The notes under the pieces: model-generated
What the model saw: only the letters and a program-made list of their open reading frames with translations
What the model was told of the DNA's origin: nothing
The model's database searches: none
Part shown: piece by piece, positions 33,591 through 44,389 of the stretch
Layout: each line of letters begins with the position of its first letter
How positions within the stretch are numbered: the first letter of the stretch is position 1
Translations under genes and position numbers: made by a program
DNA from: Zopfochytrium polystomum
Lineage: Eukaryota; Chytridiomycota; Chytridiomycetes; Chytridiales; Chytridiaceae
Assembly (NCBI GenBank): GCA_025765615.1
Contig: JAIVFJ010000064.1
Coordinates: 186,001 to 250,000, forward strand
Length of the DNA: 64,000 bases
Direction: 5' to 3'

Positions 33591-34273
33591 TTTCCCCCCT
33601 TTTTTCAGGGTTAGGGTTTTTTTTGCGAGTGGCAGAGCTTTCATTGATTGAAAGATGATGGGGGTGTGATTTGGAGCAGTTTCAACGATGCCCCACCTTC
33701 CTTTCTTTATTCTGAGCCCGCGCAGCGGGGGAGGATTTAATTCTACACGTGATTTTTGATTAGTGAATTAGGGGAACCAATCATTAATTCGCTTAGGGGT
33801 TTTGTCAGAAATGTTTAGAAAACAGGAAAGGACAAAAAAAAAAGAGGAAAAAAAAAGCAGACAAATAGAAAAAAAAGCAAAAAAAGAGTAGAAAAATAGA
33901 AAAAAGGAGAAAAGATCGAAAAAAAAAAGTAAACTTACAACAACAGCAAGCCCACAACTCGTTGTCGTCGTCTGCTGTCAGTGTCTGCTGTCGTCGTCTG
34001 CAGCTGCCGCCATCACCACCACCACCGCTGTCAGATCCCAACACAGCCTGCTGTCCCTGAATCGCAGGCTGCTGCTGCTGCTGCTGGCTAATATTCGTGC
34101 ATGTGAGTGAGTGAGTGAGTGAGTGTGTGTGTGTGTGTGTGTGTGGTGTTTGTGCAGTAAATTTTTGTATTTAGTCTGTAGGCCTAATGGATACTGCTAT
34201 TCAGAGAGGCAGGGTGGGTGTAGATTGGATTCCCTTGCTCTGCGTGTGAGAGCACTCACATAATTTTTGAAGA
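33591..34273. other. Intergenic; GAGT/GT microsatellite
   Basis: Poly-A-rich at 33830-33935; (GTGA)n then (GT)n at about 34103-34144. One TTAGGG-like hexamer lies near 33609, but there is no array. No gene. Confidence 0.5.
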
Positions 34274-35446
34274 ATTTCTGGAAAGGTCACTGCAAAAATT
34301 GTTCTCAGGAGAAATGATCCATTTATGAATCCACATTGTCCTCAACAGCTTCACCATTGGAGAGGAAATGTGGACCTCCAAATTATTATTGATGTGAGGG
34401 CTGCGTTTGAATATATGGTCAAGTATGCATCCAAGGCTGAAAAGTGCAGCAGAAACATCAACAGCACATTCAATGCAGTTGTTCAAAGAGCAGGAGATGA
34501 TAAAGACCCCTCTACTGTTCTTCGCTCCATAATGCTGCAAACACTGGAGCGCAGGGACATTGGTGGAGGTGAAACATTCAGACTTCTTTCTGGAGGCCAG
34601 CACGTCAGCTGCTCATTGGAGTTTGTCCATATCAGCATCAACTTTGACTCCGAGCGATTTGATGTGATGAGGCAAGCTGCTGATGCCCCTGCTGAAATCA
34701 CTGCTGCAGACTCAACATTGCTCAAACTGTACATGAAAAGAGATACGAATGTTCTGTATGCCAACATGATCTTGTTAGATTTTTGCATTGGGCATAAGGT
34801 CAAGAAAGGAGCTCTTGATGAAAGAAGTAGTGAGAGCTCTCAGAAAGTAGTTGTTGTGTTTACTCCAAAACATCAGCCAAGCAAGGACGGAACTGATGCT
34901 CAGAAGAAATACTGCTGGCAACAACTAGCCAAGTACAAGCCATGGCATGAAGCATCTTTTCAGCAGCTCAGAAACTTGGAAGGAGCTGAAGAGGACTGGA
35001 AGAATTTCCTTTTGCACTGCAGCAATGTCCTGAAGCGAATTTGTGAAATGGACCATTTCCTGGCAGCTGAATTGAAAAAAATGCGTGACAACCAGAATGA
35101 AGCTGCAAGACAGGGAAGAGATGTTATGGCAATGGAGGAAATGGATTTGGTCAGGGAAATGTGGATGAATGCTGCAGATGAGCTTCCACGGGCAGATGTG
35201 CAACAAAACACACAGTCTGACAGACTTGGATTGGACCTACCATTGGCAGCAAACTATGACTGGAGTATCCATCGTTTGAGGTATTCAGAGGAGAAACTTA
35301 AGGAGGGCATCAAATTTGTTGAAAAAAACAAGCAAGCACTGGGAGATGGCCCTGAAGGTGCAGAGGCTCCTTATGTCAGCCCAGAGAGTCTGGATCCTAT
35401 CCAACGGCAGGTTTTTGATCACATATTGAATGAAATGAGGGATCAA

Positions 35447-37363
35447 TGTGAGGACGACAGGCTGTTGAGCCTGCGACCTCAAATAAAAAGAGTATACCAT
35501 GCTTTTTTTTAACTGATAACTTGTGAGGATTATCAATTTGACTTGACCAAACAACGTTTCACGAAAGTGACGTAACACGGCTGGACCCCATTTCTTATTA
35601 TTTTCATGGGTTATTATTGTCCCTGCAAGCTGAACCACTGAGATTTGGACTGTCTCTTAGCCGCGGCATGTATATTATTCATGGGCCGAATGGGTCAGGC
35701 CGCTCTGCACTACTGGCCAGAGGCCCTCTAGCTCAGTGGTGTAGAGAGGCCTCATGAAAGGGTATGAGACCATAGGGTTTTTTCTCCTTTCTTTGTTGAT
35801 GATTTTTACTTATTTTTTCAATCAGTAGTTTATCCTGTTTTTCCTGTTTTTACTGTTTTATCTTTTAATTATTTGTTTGTTTGTTGTCTCTGTGTGTGTC
35901 TCTCTTTTCTTTTGTGGCTGTGAGTGACTGTCTTCCTCTTTGCACCAACCAGCTCTCCCCATCTCCTCCATCTTTCTTGGCAGCTGATGCCAAGAAATGC
36001 TCCATGATGTTCTGAGCTGTCTTCCTTGTTTGATGGCTCAGCCCCATTGTTTAGTGACTCACTCCTCCTCTCTCTTCTTTGTTGTTTTATTTATTGTTTT
36101 GTTCTTTTGTATATGTTTTCCCTTCTTTTCCCCTCCTTCTTCCTTCACCCTGCTGATTCCAACCCTCTCCTATTTAAGCAGCCCACCCCCATTCTTGTTG
36201 CCCCTTAGAACCTGTACCTGAAGTCTTCTTGCCTTCCCTTATTCCTTCTCTGACTGTGTGTATGAGCTGGGGGTGGCAGTCCCCTGGTGTGTGACAGGAG
36301 AATTGGTTCTCTTGGCCATTTATGGCAGTGTGCTGGGTTCAAGTCCCAGTGCACCTCACCATTCTGCATACTGTTTAGGCTGGTCTGGGGTAGAAGCTAC
36401 TTGATGATGGAAGGTGGGAGGGTAAAACTGTGGTAGTGCCTCGCCGGTTCCTGTCAATACATCGCTTCAAATCCAGGTCTCTCAAGGTGATATGAATGAG
36501 TTGGCTGGTCAGGTATTATGTGGTGGTATGGTCTCTCTGGTATTCCTCCCTGTCCCTGGTGATGGTTCCTTTGGCCTTTGGTGGGCCTGGTTCACTGGGT
36601 TCAGACCCTCTTCCTTTCATGCTAATACCTGTGGTTGTCTTTGGTGTCTTCCTTGTGTGTGGGAGTGGGTATTGACCTTCCTTGCTTCTAAGACAGGTTA
36701 TCCTCTCTGGCTTGGTGAGGCAGAAGTCTGTCTCCTGGCAGGATGAAGCAAGAAGAGTCCCACTGTCTCCCACCCTGGTTGCACCCTCTTCCTTGGATTG
36801 AGTTGGAACACTCTCCTTGGAGTGAGACAAGTTGTGTCTGGTTCTGTTAAGTGGAAAACAGTTCTGATTTGGTTCAACAGGCACCTCTGCACACTAACTG
36901 TTCCTTGTGTCTGCCCTTCGTCTCTCCAACCCCCTCCAACTCAGGGTTTGACTTGTTGTTTATTTCTTTTGTTGTTTCTTTTAATGGGTTGTAGTGGCTT
37001 GTCACTCCCCTTACTGATTCAGTCGGTCTTACCGATTCAGTCGGTTCTGTCTCTGGTCTAACTTGGCTTTTTGGCCTTGTGCCCCAGATGAAACCCTTCT
37101 GTGTCTTGCACCAGAGGATTATGCTTTCTTTTGTGATTGTGTCTGTTTCATGCTTTGGTGTGAGAAACCCCTCTTTTGTGTTAGAGATTTATTTGTGTTT
37201 TTCTTAGGCTTTTTAAGACTCCAAATACACTTTCCTGTCTAGTGCCCCTAGACACCCTCCTTTTAACCCTTTGCCCCTTTTCATTAGCAGGATTGGTATT
37301 TAGGTCCATGCTCTAGTTTCCACCTATAGCCCTAGGTGAGGAGTTAGAGAGCACAGTCTCACA
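35447..37363. mobile_element. 1,917-bp insertion with TG...CA ends and TCAA target duplication (solo-LTR-like)
   Basis: The element starts TGTGAGGACGACAGG and ends AGTCTCACA. It is flanked on both sides by TCAA (35443-35446 and 37364-37367). Removing it with one TCAA leaves the helicase frame continuous. Inside there is no long coding frame, but CCTATTTAAGCAG (about 36168) could be a core promoter. Terminal TG/CA with a short inverted TGTGAG/CTCACA and a 4-bp duplication is what LTR retrotransposons leave after recombination to a solo LTR. A related sequence occurs at 52370-53570. Confidence 0.75.
36275..36362 (+). other. tRNA-like pol III box pair inside the insertion
   Basis: GGTGGCAGTCCCCTGG (A-box-like) is followed about 55 nt later by CTGGGTTCAAGTCCCAG, a perfect T-arm-like stem-loop with a B-box core, then TGCACCTCACCA. 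The related copy keeps it near 53321-53413 (CTGGGTTCAAGCCCCAG). The acceptor stem does not pair, so this is not a functional tRNA gene; tRNA-derived SINE ancestry is possible. Confidence 0.35.
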
Positions 37364-38776
37364 TCAAAATCAGTCCCTCTTTATACTGAATGGCACAGCA
37401 GGCACTGGGAAGTCCCATGTAATCAATGCTCTGTCCAGCAGCTTTTTGCAAAATGAAGTTGTTCGTGCAGCCTTCACAGCTAAAGCTGCGTTTGCCATTG
37501 GAGAAACAACTTTACACTCTCTATTGAAGCTTGATGTACGTGGATCAAAGAGGGGTGGCTTGATCTCAGGAAAACAGCTTTGAAATCTTCAGCAGGTTTT
37601 TTGCAATGTGAGGATGCTCATTGTGGATGAATACTCAATGGTCAGCTGTGAAATCATGGGCAAGATGGACTCACGCTTGAGGCAGGCATTTGTTAAGCCA
37701 GATGTGCCATTCAGGGGCCTTTCTATCCTGTTGGTAGGAGACTTGGCTCAGATACCTCCAGTTGGAGGTACTCCGTTATTTAATGGCACGAGTGCAAAAA
37801 CAGACCAAGGAAAGGCTGGTTATCATTCCTATAAACTTTTCAACAAGACTGCGCGCCTCACAACAATCCATCGTCAGCAGGTTGTTGGCCATGACCCGAA
37901 CCAAGCAACTTTTGTTGACCTCTTGAGGGCATTGCGCAATGGCATCATGACAAAAGATCACTGGAGATTTCTTATGAACAACTGCAGTTATGAAAGGGCT
38001 GGTGCACGTGAGATTTACCAAAACCAATTTCGGGATTCAGTGCACTTATTCTTCACAAACTCTGCAGTTGAGGAGCATAACCGCGCCCAGCTGCAGCAGC
38101 TTCGCTCTCCAATTGTTCAGGTAACTGCACTCAATAATCCTGAAGATGCAAGAAGTAAGGATTCCAAGGACTTTCAAAACTTGGAGAACTTCATTTACAT
38201 TGCCATTGGGGCAAGGATTGCCCTAACATCAAATATGTGGAAGTGTGTTGGGCTTACAAATGGTGCACTTGGTACTGTCCAAGATATAGTTTTTGGATCT
38301 GACAATGCTGTTTGTGGTGGTTGAAATGGACCAATATGCTGCTCCTGGTCCCTCTTTTGACGACAGTGTTGAGGGACATGAGAAATATGTGGCTCTCTCC
38401 GATATCAGTTGATGGCACTAATGGAGGAACACGTACAGTTGCCCTTGAGGCTGGCTTATGCGATGACAATTCACAAGAGTCAAGGGCAAACACTTATGTT
38501 GACATTGGCTCCAAAGAACAAACAACTGGGCTCACGTTTGTGGCTCTGTCACGTGTGAAAAACGTGGCTGGCCTCATGGTGAAGGGTTTTCTGTATGACA
38601 GGATGTCATCACTCTGGGAGAGGCCAGGGTTCCAAAAAAGGTTGGCAGAAGATCAAAGATTGGATACTCTTTCTATCTTGCTGGATCAATAATTGCATCG
38701 GCAATGCAGAAGTTGCAAAAATAAAGTTTAACCAAGTTTAATCCAGCTCCCCTCTGGGGTGCTGGATTACAAATAT

Positions 38777-38807
38777 CCTCGCGGGCGAGGTGGTAAGGCG
38801 TAGCCTT
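38777..38807 (+). repeat. Two adjacent short hairpins after the Helitron helicase
   Basis: CCTCGC-GG-GCGAGG (38777-38790) and AAGGC-GTA-GCCTT (38795-38807). Helitron 3' ends carry a short hairpin just before a CTRR terminus; no clean CTRR follows within 12 nt, so the exact end is undecided (a CTAA is at about 38906). Confidence 0.4.
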
Positions 38808-38923
38808 CCCATATCTTATATTCTCTCGTTTGGTGGAAAAATTGCATGGAAACATGGTCATGAGGGAAAACGCACGTAATTATGACCCTGCGTCAAAGCT
38901 TTGTCACTAAATACAGCGGAAGA

Positions 38924-39585
38924 TCACGCTGGTCAAGCAGACGTTGGAGTCGAGCGGCGGAGGAAAGGAGCGGAACAGGGTGGTGTTGAGGACGGCGGCG
39001 CTGGCAGTGACGGAAGCTAAGATGAATGATGGGATCTATTTGAACAAGCTGCTCGTGAGCAACAACGTCACTGCGTTCTACATGATGAACGGATCGGTTG
39101 GAGTATGGGTATGACTCTCGAGCGGGCAGGCGGAAAGAAGCTTCTGATCGAGGTGTCATGGAACGGAGGCGGCTCCACCTGCCGGCCACGCTCTCGCGAA
39201 GTACCTGTTCCTCGCCACAACAGTAGGCCAGTAGAGTACGACGTACGGGCGACCACGGTTCAGCAAGAGCTCTTCCGGGTGACGAAAGCGTCGAACTACA
39301 GCCGCGGCATGGTTTGGTTGGGGGACTTGTTGACGCCGAACGGCACTCAGACCCAGTCGTTTGACGACATTTTCGTGCCGTGGGTGGAGGCGGTGCGCGG
39401 CGGCGTGGGCGGAAGGTACAGCAACAAGTTTCAGCTGGATTGCAGCGATGCGTTGGCGCCCAAGGTGCTGAACGCGACGCTGTTTCCTCAGCTGCGAAAT
39501 GGGTGGGACGCCACCAGTGTTGTGTTTGTGAGCAACGGGCTGTGTCTGTCGTCGTGTGCGATCGTCAATTCGGTTCTGCCGGTTG
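38924..39585 (+). pseudogene. Peptidase S41 family pseudogene
   Basis: The reading frame changes at least twice. The first part gives NNVTAFYMMNGSVGVW. The second, from about 39106, gives GGKKLLIEVSWNGGGSTC, matching the S41 LIxDxxxNGGG core. Then ALAKYLF in another frame, PVEYDVRATTVQQELFRV, and WDATSVVFVSNGLCLSSCAI, the strand with the catalytic-Ser position. The N-terminal half and the C-terminal lysine region are missing. The homology pattern is that of secreted fungal S41-type proteins. It begins shortly after the Helitron remnant. Confidence 0.65.
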
Positions 39586-39766
39586 CTGAGTGTCGCTGGG
39601 CCAATTTTTATTTTGGTTTGCGAAGTTATAAGAGAAATAATGTGCTGGATTACCGATGTCCAGGCAGGGCGAGGTTTAAGACTTTGCCTTCACATATTTA
39701 ACAGTGTTTTGGAAAAAGACTTCCAGGCGAGTGGTGTGTGGAGAGTCGTATGAGAGCCCATCCCTA

Positions 39767-39812
39767 AATTTAAGGGGTTTTCGAACGCGATAACCCAAGC
39801 AGCGGAGGAAGC
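39767..39812 (-). promoter_or_regulatory. Orphan P450-type upstream block
   Basis: AAATTTAAGGGG...GAACGCGATAACCC...CAGCGGAGGAAG aligns with the block before the intact P450s, but no P450 coding sequence follows on the minus strand; the S41 pseudogene does. The surrounding 39586-40251 interval holds no gene. Confidence 0.35.
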
Positions 39813-40251
39813 CTCAACCCACTCCCATTCACACATTCTACTAATTTTCCGAAAATAAATTGTTGGCAAAACTGAACACACACTCAAAGATGCCAAGCCG
39901 CTGCGGAGTCGTTTCAGGTTTACCACAACTCTCGAGCGTCTTGAGCTCCATCCCGATGTTGCCGACGTTTATCGCCGATGAGGAGGATGAGTAGAACGCG
40001 GACATCCTGAAGGTAAGGAAAGAAGTTTTCTAGTTCCACTGCTTATTTTGATGCACATTCGAATTATTATTATACTTTCTTTTTGAATTCAACTTCATGG
40101 AATACAGGTCGCTGCAACTTGGGGGAGGTTGGGCATTTTGGGAATGAGCACAGGCAGTTTGATAAAAGGAAGAGTGGGCCTCCACATCGCAGCTGCACCA
40201 TTAGCAGGCAGTTTTCTCCCACTTTCCCGCCATCCACACAGCAACGAGAAT

Positions 40252-42535
40252 TTAGCGGCGCGGCGTAACACGGAGGTGCACCAACGGCTTCATGGTCGCC
40301 AGCAATTCGTGGGAAGGTGGGATGCCCGGGACGGTTGCAAATGAAAACTGGTGGATCAGGACCGTCAGCAAGATTTTCAGCTCGGTTGTGGCGAAACGGG
40401 CGCCGATGCAGTTTCTGGTGGAGGAGTGGAAGGTGGTGGTAGGGGAGGAGGCGTACTGTTAGTTTGCCATGTTGCGGATGGGTGAGGGGGTGGTTTTTGT
40501 GCTATTGCTCCCAAACAGCAGGCTGGTGCGGTCGGAGGGGAGTGGTATTCTTGTTCTTTGCACGTGCCAAACACGCACCTGGGTCCAAGGCTGAAGGGCA
40601 TAAACGCGCCAAAGGCCCTCGCTTCCGATTTTGCGGGCTTGTCGCTATCGACAGCGCCAGTTTCGGCAGCGTTGGCTACCGGGCAAACCTTCTCCGGGCT
40701 TCCGGCCGCCGCGTCCGCGGTGAGCCACCTGTCCGGGTTGAAACAGTCCGCGTCCTCGCCCCACAGCGACTTCAACCTGTGCATCACGATTGGCGGAGTG
40801 ATGATGGTCGTGCCCTTCGGCACTTTGAACCCCAGCAGCTCGTCGTCCGCCATGTTGGACCTGTAGAGGAACGGAACCGTCGGGATGAACCGCAGAGTTT
40901 CCTTCACGACCGCGTCCGTGTACTGGAGGGAGTTTGCGAGGTCATACGAGAGGAGGAGCGGGTCCAGCTTGGGCAGCGCGGCGGTGATCTCGGCGTGGAG
41001 GCGAGCCTGCACGTCTGGGTGCTCGGCGAGGTGGAGAAGCGCCCAGGTCAAAGTGGTGCTGGTGGTTTCGTGGCCGGCGAGTACAAATGTGAGGATCTAC
41101 GGGGAAACGAAACGGTGAGGGTTCTCTTCTTACACAATGAGGGTTGGGAAAAGAAAACTTGCTTCCCAGACAGCTCGACTCCCTCGCTACCCCGCCCCAT
41201 ACCTGATCCCTCAGCTCGTTTCTTGACATTTTCTCCGTGGCGTCCTGGTTTGCGCGGATCAGCGTACTCAGCAGATCCTTGCAGCCCCCTTTCTGAGAGC
41301 TCTTGACCCTGGCCTCGTAAATCTCATCGCACTTTTCCGCGAGGACCTTCCTGGCAGTCAGGTAGCGGCGGCGAGCGGCGGTCGGCAGGAGCTTCAAGAT
41401 GGGAAACAGTGAACGGAGCGCGCTGAAGCCGACGAATGCGTTGAACGACATGATTTCCTGGAACGCGAGGTGCAGCTCGGACTTGTGGTCTTGGACCGCA
41501 CGGAACTCGTAGCCGAAGGCTTTTTTTTTTTTGGGAGGGGGTTTGGAGGTTGGCAGGGAAGTGTAAGACACAGAGAACGTGAGTGCTCATTTAAACCCTG
41601 CAAACGCCCCTCTCATCATCTCACCAGCGCGTCCGATAATGTCCAACGTGCACTTTGACACCTCTTCAAAAATGTTCAGCACAACGCCGTTCTCCTTCTT
41701 GGAGGCCTCAGCGACTTCGACCTTGCTTCGCCACGACGTGGCGAGCTCAAGACCGGTGAGTGCAAAGGTCGGCGTCATTTCGGCGAGCTCCTTGACCCGG
41801 AAGGAAGGGTTCAGCATGGCGCGCTGCCGCTTGTGGACGGCGCCGACCGAGCTGATGAGGCTTTCGCCGACCAGCCTATGTGGAGTAAGAGTGTAAGAAA
41901 GGGTTGAAAAATAGGCACCTTCGGTTGGAGATGGTGATGGGCGGGGTGTGCACCGAGAAAGAAAAAGGCCAAGATTTTGAAGATTTTGCGGGAGGGCTGG
42001 ATCCAGTGAGTGGAGGAGGAATGGGAGGGGGGGAGGGGGGATAATTTCGACGGGTGACTCACTCCTTGACGAGGTTCTGCGAAAACTTCGACCTCCTGTA
42101 GAGGTCCTGAGAGCCGTAGATCCTCCTCAGTGCAGCCGGGTCGGTGACGAGGAGGACGGGTGTATTGAACAAGGCGCGGAAGAGGACGATTCCGCCGTGG
42201 CGGTTGGCCCAGCGGAGGAAAGGCGCGCCGGCCTCCTCCCTCGCGAGCTCGGGGATGTTGCCCAGAAGCGTCAGGGGGTTGCTGGGGGGGCCGGGGATCT
42301 TGCGAAGCGGGGACAGCAGGAAGGGCTGGACGAAAACCTTGTAGATGATCCAGGTGGGCACGCCAAGAGCGAGCAGCGCGCGAGCGCCGGCTGCGACCGC
42401 CCTCCCTTGGTTCGGGGAGGCGCTGCCCTTGCCGAAAAGAGAGATCAGCCAGGACTGGAAGGCCTCCACAACGGCCGCGCCGAGACGAGAAATGACCAGG
42501 GAGGGAGCTATGTTGCTGCTGCTGACCGTCGACAT
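40252..42535 (-). CDS. Cytochrome P450 B, 573 aa
   Basis: Five exons in phase: 42535-42063, 41875-41625, 41519-41203, 41096-40579 and 40414-40252. The N-terminus has a membrane anchor (ALLALGVPTWIIYKVFV) and the proline hinge KIPGPPSNP. Exon 4 starts with the I-helix AGHETTSTTLTW (about residues 354-365), then the K-helix KETLRF (Glu413, Arg416) and FNPDRW. An intron splits the heme loop, so FSLGPR joins NCIGARFA (axial Cys about 522). All P450 landmarks are intact, indicating an ER-anchored monooxygenase of fungal microsomal type; the substrate is unknown. It is a near-identical duplicate of 48101-50378 and head-to-head with the P450 at 43772. A long T-run (minus A-run) abuts the exon 3 acceptor. 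Confidence 0.93.
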
Positions 42536-43771
42536 TTTGAATGATTCGATTAATTTGGTTTGCGGCCGTTGTTTTTTTTCTTTCCAAGGATTGAAAGCTG
42601 GCAGAGTGGGGAGAGTTGTTTGGGTGGTGGTGTTTTGGGATGTGTCGGTGGCTGCCTCTCAATTTAAAGTTTTCTCAACGCGAAAAGCCAGTCAACGGAG
42701 GAGGCGTATAGAAGCTTTTGATTTTTCACAACGTCTTCGCGGCGGTTCACGGAACAAGTTGTTCCGTGGACTGGTCCGTCCGTTTTGATTGAACGGAGGT
42801 GTCAAATGTCGAACCATGAACCCAGCTAGACACAGGCAAACAACGGTGAGGATTTGTGGAACGAGACAATTATGAAGGTGCTTTTTTCGGTTGATGCTGG
42901 GACTGAGTTGATGTCCAGATAGAGTGACTCCGATTGCACGTGAAGGTGATCTTCTGCTTTCACAATCGTCGCCGACTTCGGTTACAATGGAGTTTATTGA
43001 ACATTCAATAATTTACTTTGTTTTGTGGTTTGCCTCATCGGAGACTTATTTATCAGGACGTCGCTCGGCCAATCTGCCAATAACAAGCAAGGCCTGAATA
43101 AATCAAGGGCTTTTGTCGTCTAGCAACACTAATTTCCGGGGCTTCACGCGCAACTCTACCTCCCATCAATAACTAACTCCCCTTCCACCCCCCATCCCCC
43201 AAAAGCGCACTTCATTGGCCAGCACTCTGTGCTGGACACTGTCCTTTGTGGCCAGTGTCGTTGGGCTCACTGCGTTGAGGCGCTTCATTCTGTGCCTCCT
43301 GGTTGGAGTAAGAAGAATTGTACCAAGGAGAAAGCGGAAGTGAGGTTCCTCGCTTTGGGTGCCTGTCCCACCCACCCACCCATCAGCACTGCGCTCGAAC
43401 CGAATGTCTTCACCGCTCACCTACCTAATCGCTTGTCAGCTTGTCAGAACAGCGGCGGCACACTGTTTCCTTTCGGGTGAGAAAGGGCGACGAAACTGAG
43501 TAACGACCAGATGACGTCAGCAAAACTAGGGAGGAAGCGGAAACCGAGGCGGTGGCACCCCACAAGACAATCCAATTCTTTTTGACAGGAGAGCCAGCAG
43601 CTGTCTTTGTCTTCCTTAATTGCTTTTCCCCTGACAAGTCACGCGATTGCAGTCTGTTTGTGGCAACACATTCGAAACTTTGCTCATTGTCACCGGTGCT
43701 GGGAAAACAACAAAGCGGGGGTTGGAAGGGCACCTCCACCTACCCCACCCTAACCCCTGCAAGCCTTCAAA
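42536..43771. promoter_or_regulatory. Divergent region between two P450 genes
   Basis: About 1.2 kb between start codons. A conserved block at 42661-42703 (AATTTAAAG ... AACGCGAAAAGCCAGTCAACGGAGG) lies 126 bp from the minus-strand ATG and reads CTTTAAATT on that strand. No gene is supported in between; the plus-strand P450 side lacks a TATA-like element. Confidence 0.5.
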
Positions 43772-44357
43772 ATGTCGACGGTCGCCATCGGCACTGCCTC
43801 TTCATCATCATCGTCGGCCATCTCCCGTCTCGGAGCCGCCGTCGCGACCTCCATCGAAATCTGGCTGGCCTCGCTGTCCGGTGCGGCCCCAGCAGCCTCA
43901 GCCGATCGTGTGCGGGTGATCGTGGGTGCCGCCCGCGCCATTCTCGCGCTGGGCGCGCCCGCCTGGATCCTTTACAAAGTCTTCGTGCAGCCCTTCCTCC
44001 TCTCCCCGCTTCGCAAAATCCCGGGCCCCTCCAGCAACCCCCTGACGCTTCTGGGCAACATCCCGGAGCTCGCGAGGGAGGAAGCCGGCGCGCCTTTCCT
44101 TCGCTGGGCTACTCGCTACGGTGGAGTGGTTGTTTTCCGCGCACTCTTCAACACACCCGTCCTTCTCGTTACAGATCCTACCGCCCTGAGGAGGATCTAC
44201 GGCACGCATGCCCATCTCTACAACAGGCCTGAGTTCATCACAAACCTCGTAAAAGAGTGAGCTGCATCCGCATTTGGCTTTCTCTCTTTCTCCAACAAGG
44301 CGTAATGTCTGTTTGCGCAACTTTACTCTCACCCCCCCACGCGCACCCACCCTCACA

Positions 44358-44389
<32 letters not shown>

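Larger units (their letters stand above)
34274..38692 (+). pseudogene. Helitron-type Pif1-like helicase, split by an insertion
   Basis: First part, 34274-35446: VLRRNDPFMNPHC, HHWRGNVDLQIIIDVRAAFEYMVKYASK (typical Helitron region before the helicase), a long spacer, and SLDPIQRQVFDHIL at the helicase start. Second part, 37364-38692: Walker A NGTAGTGKSHVIN (about 37396), Walker B LIVDEYSMV (about 37613), GDLAQIPPVGG, TTIHRQQ, and near 38445-38490 AYAMTIHKSQGQT, then (in another frame) GLTFVALSRVKN. A stop near 37583, frame changes near 38310 and 38490, and the 1,917-bp insertion show it is inactive. Rolling-circle Rep (HUH) motifs are not visible, so the 5' part is missing. Confidence 0.85.

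Noticed and set aside
33605..33620. TTAGGG-like sequence as an interstitial telomere
   Set aside because: Only one hexamer; no array.
35720..35775. tRNA-Met-like stretch (CTCTAGCTCAGTGGTGTAGAG)
   Set aside because: D-arm resemblance only; no T-arm at the right distance and no acceptor pairing.
40464..41306. 280-aa plus-strand frame, repeated at 48203-49075
   Set aside because: Antisense of exons 4 and 3 of P450 B and D; repeated only because the genes are duplicated.
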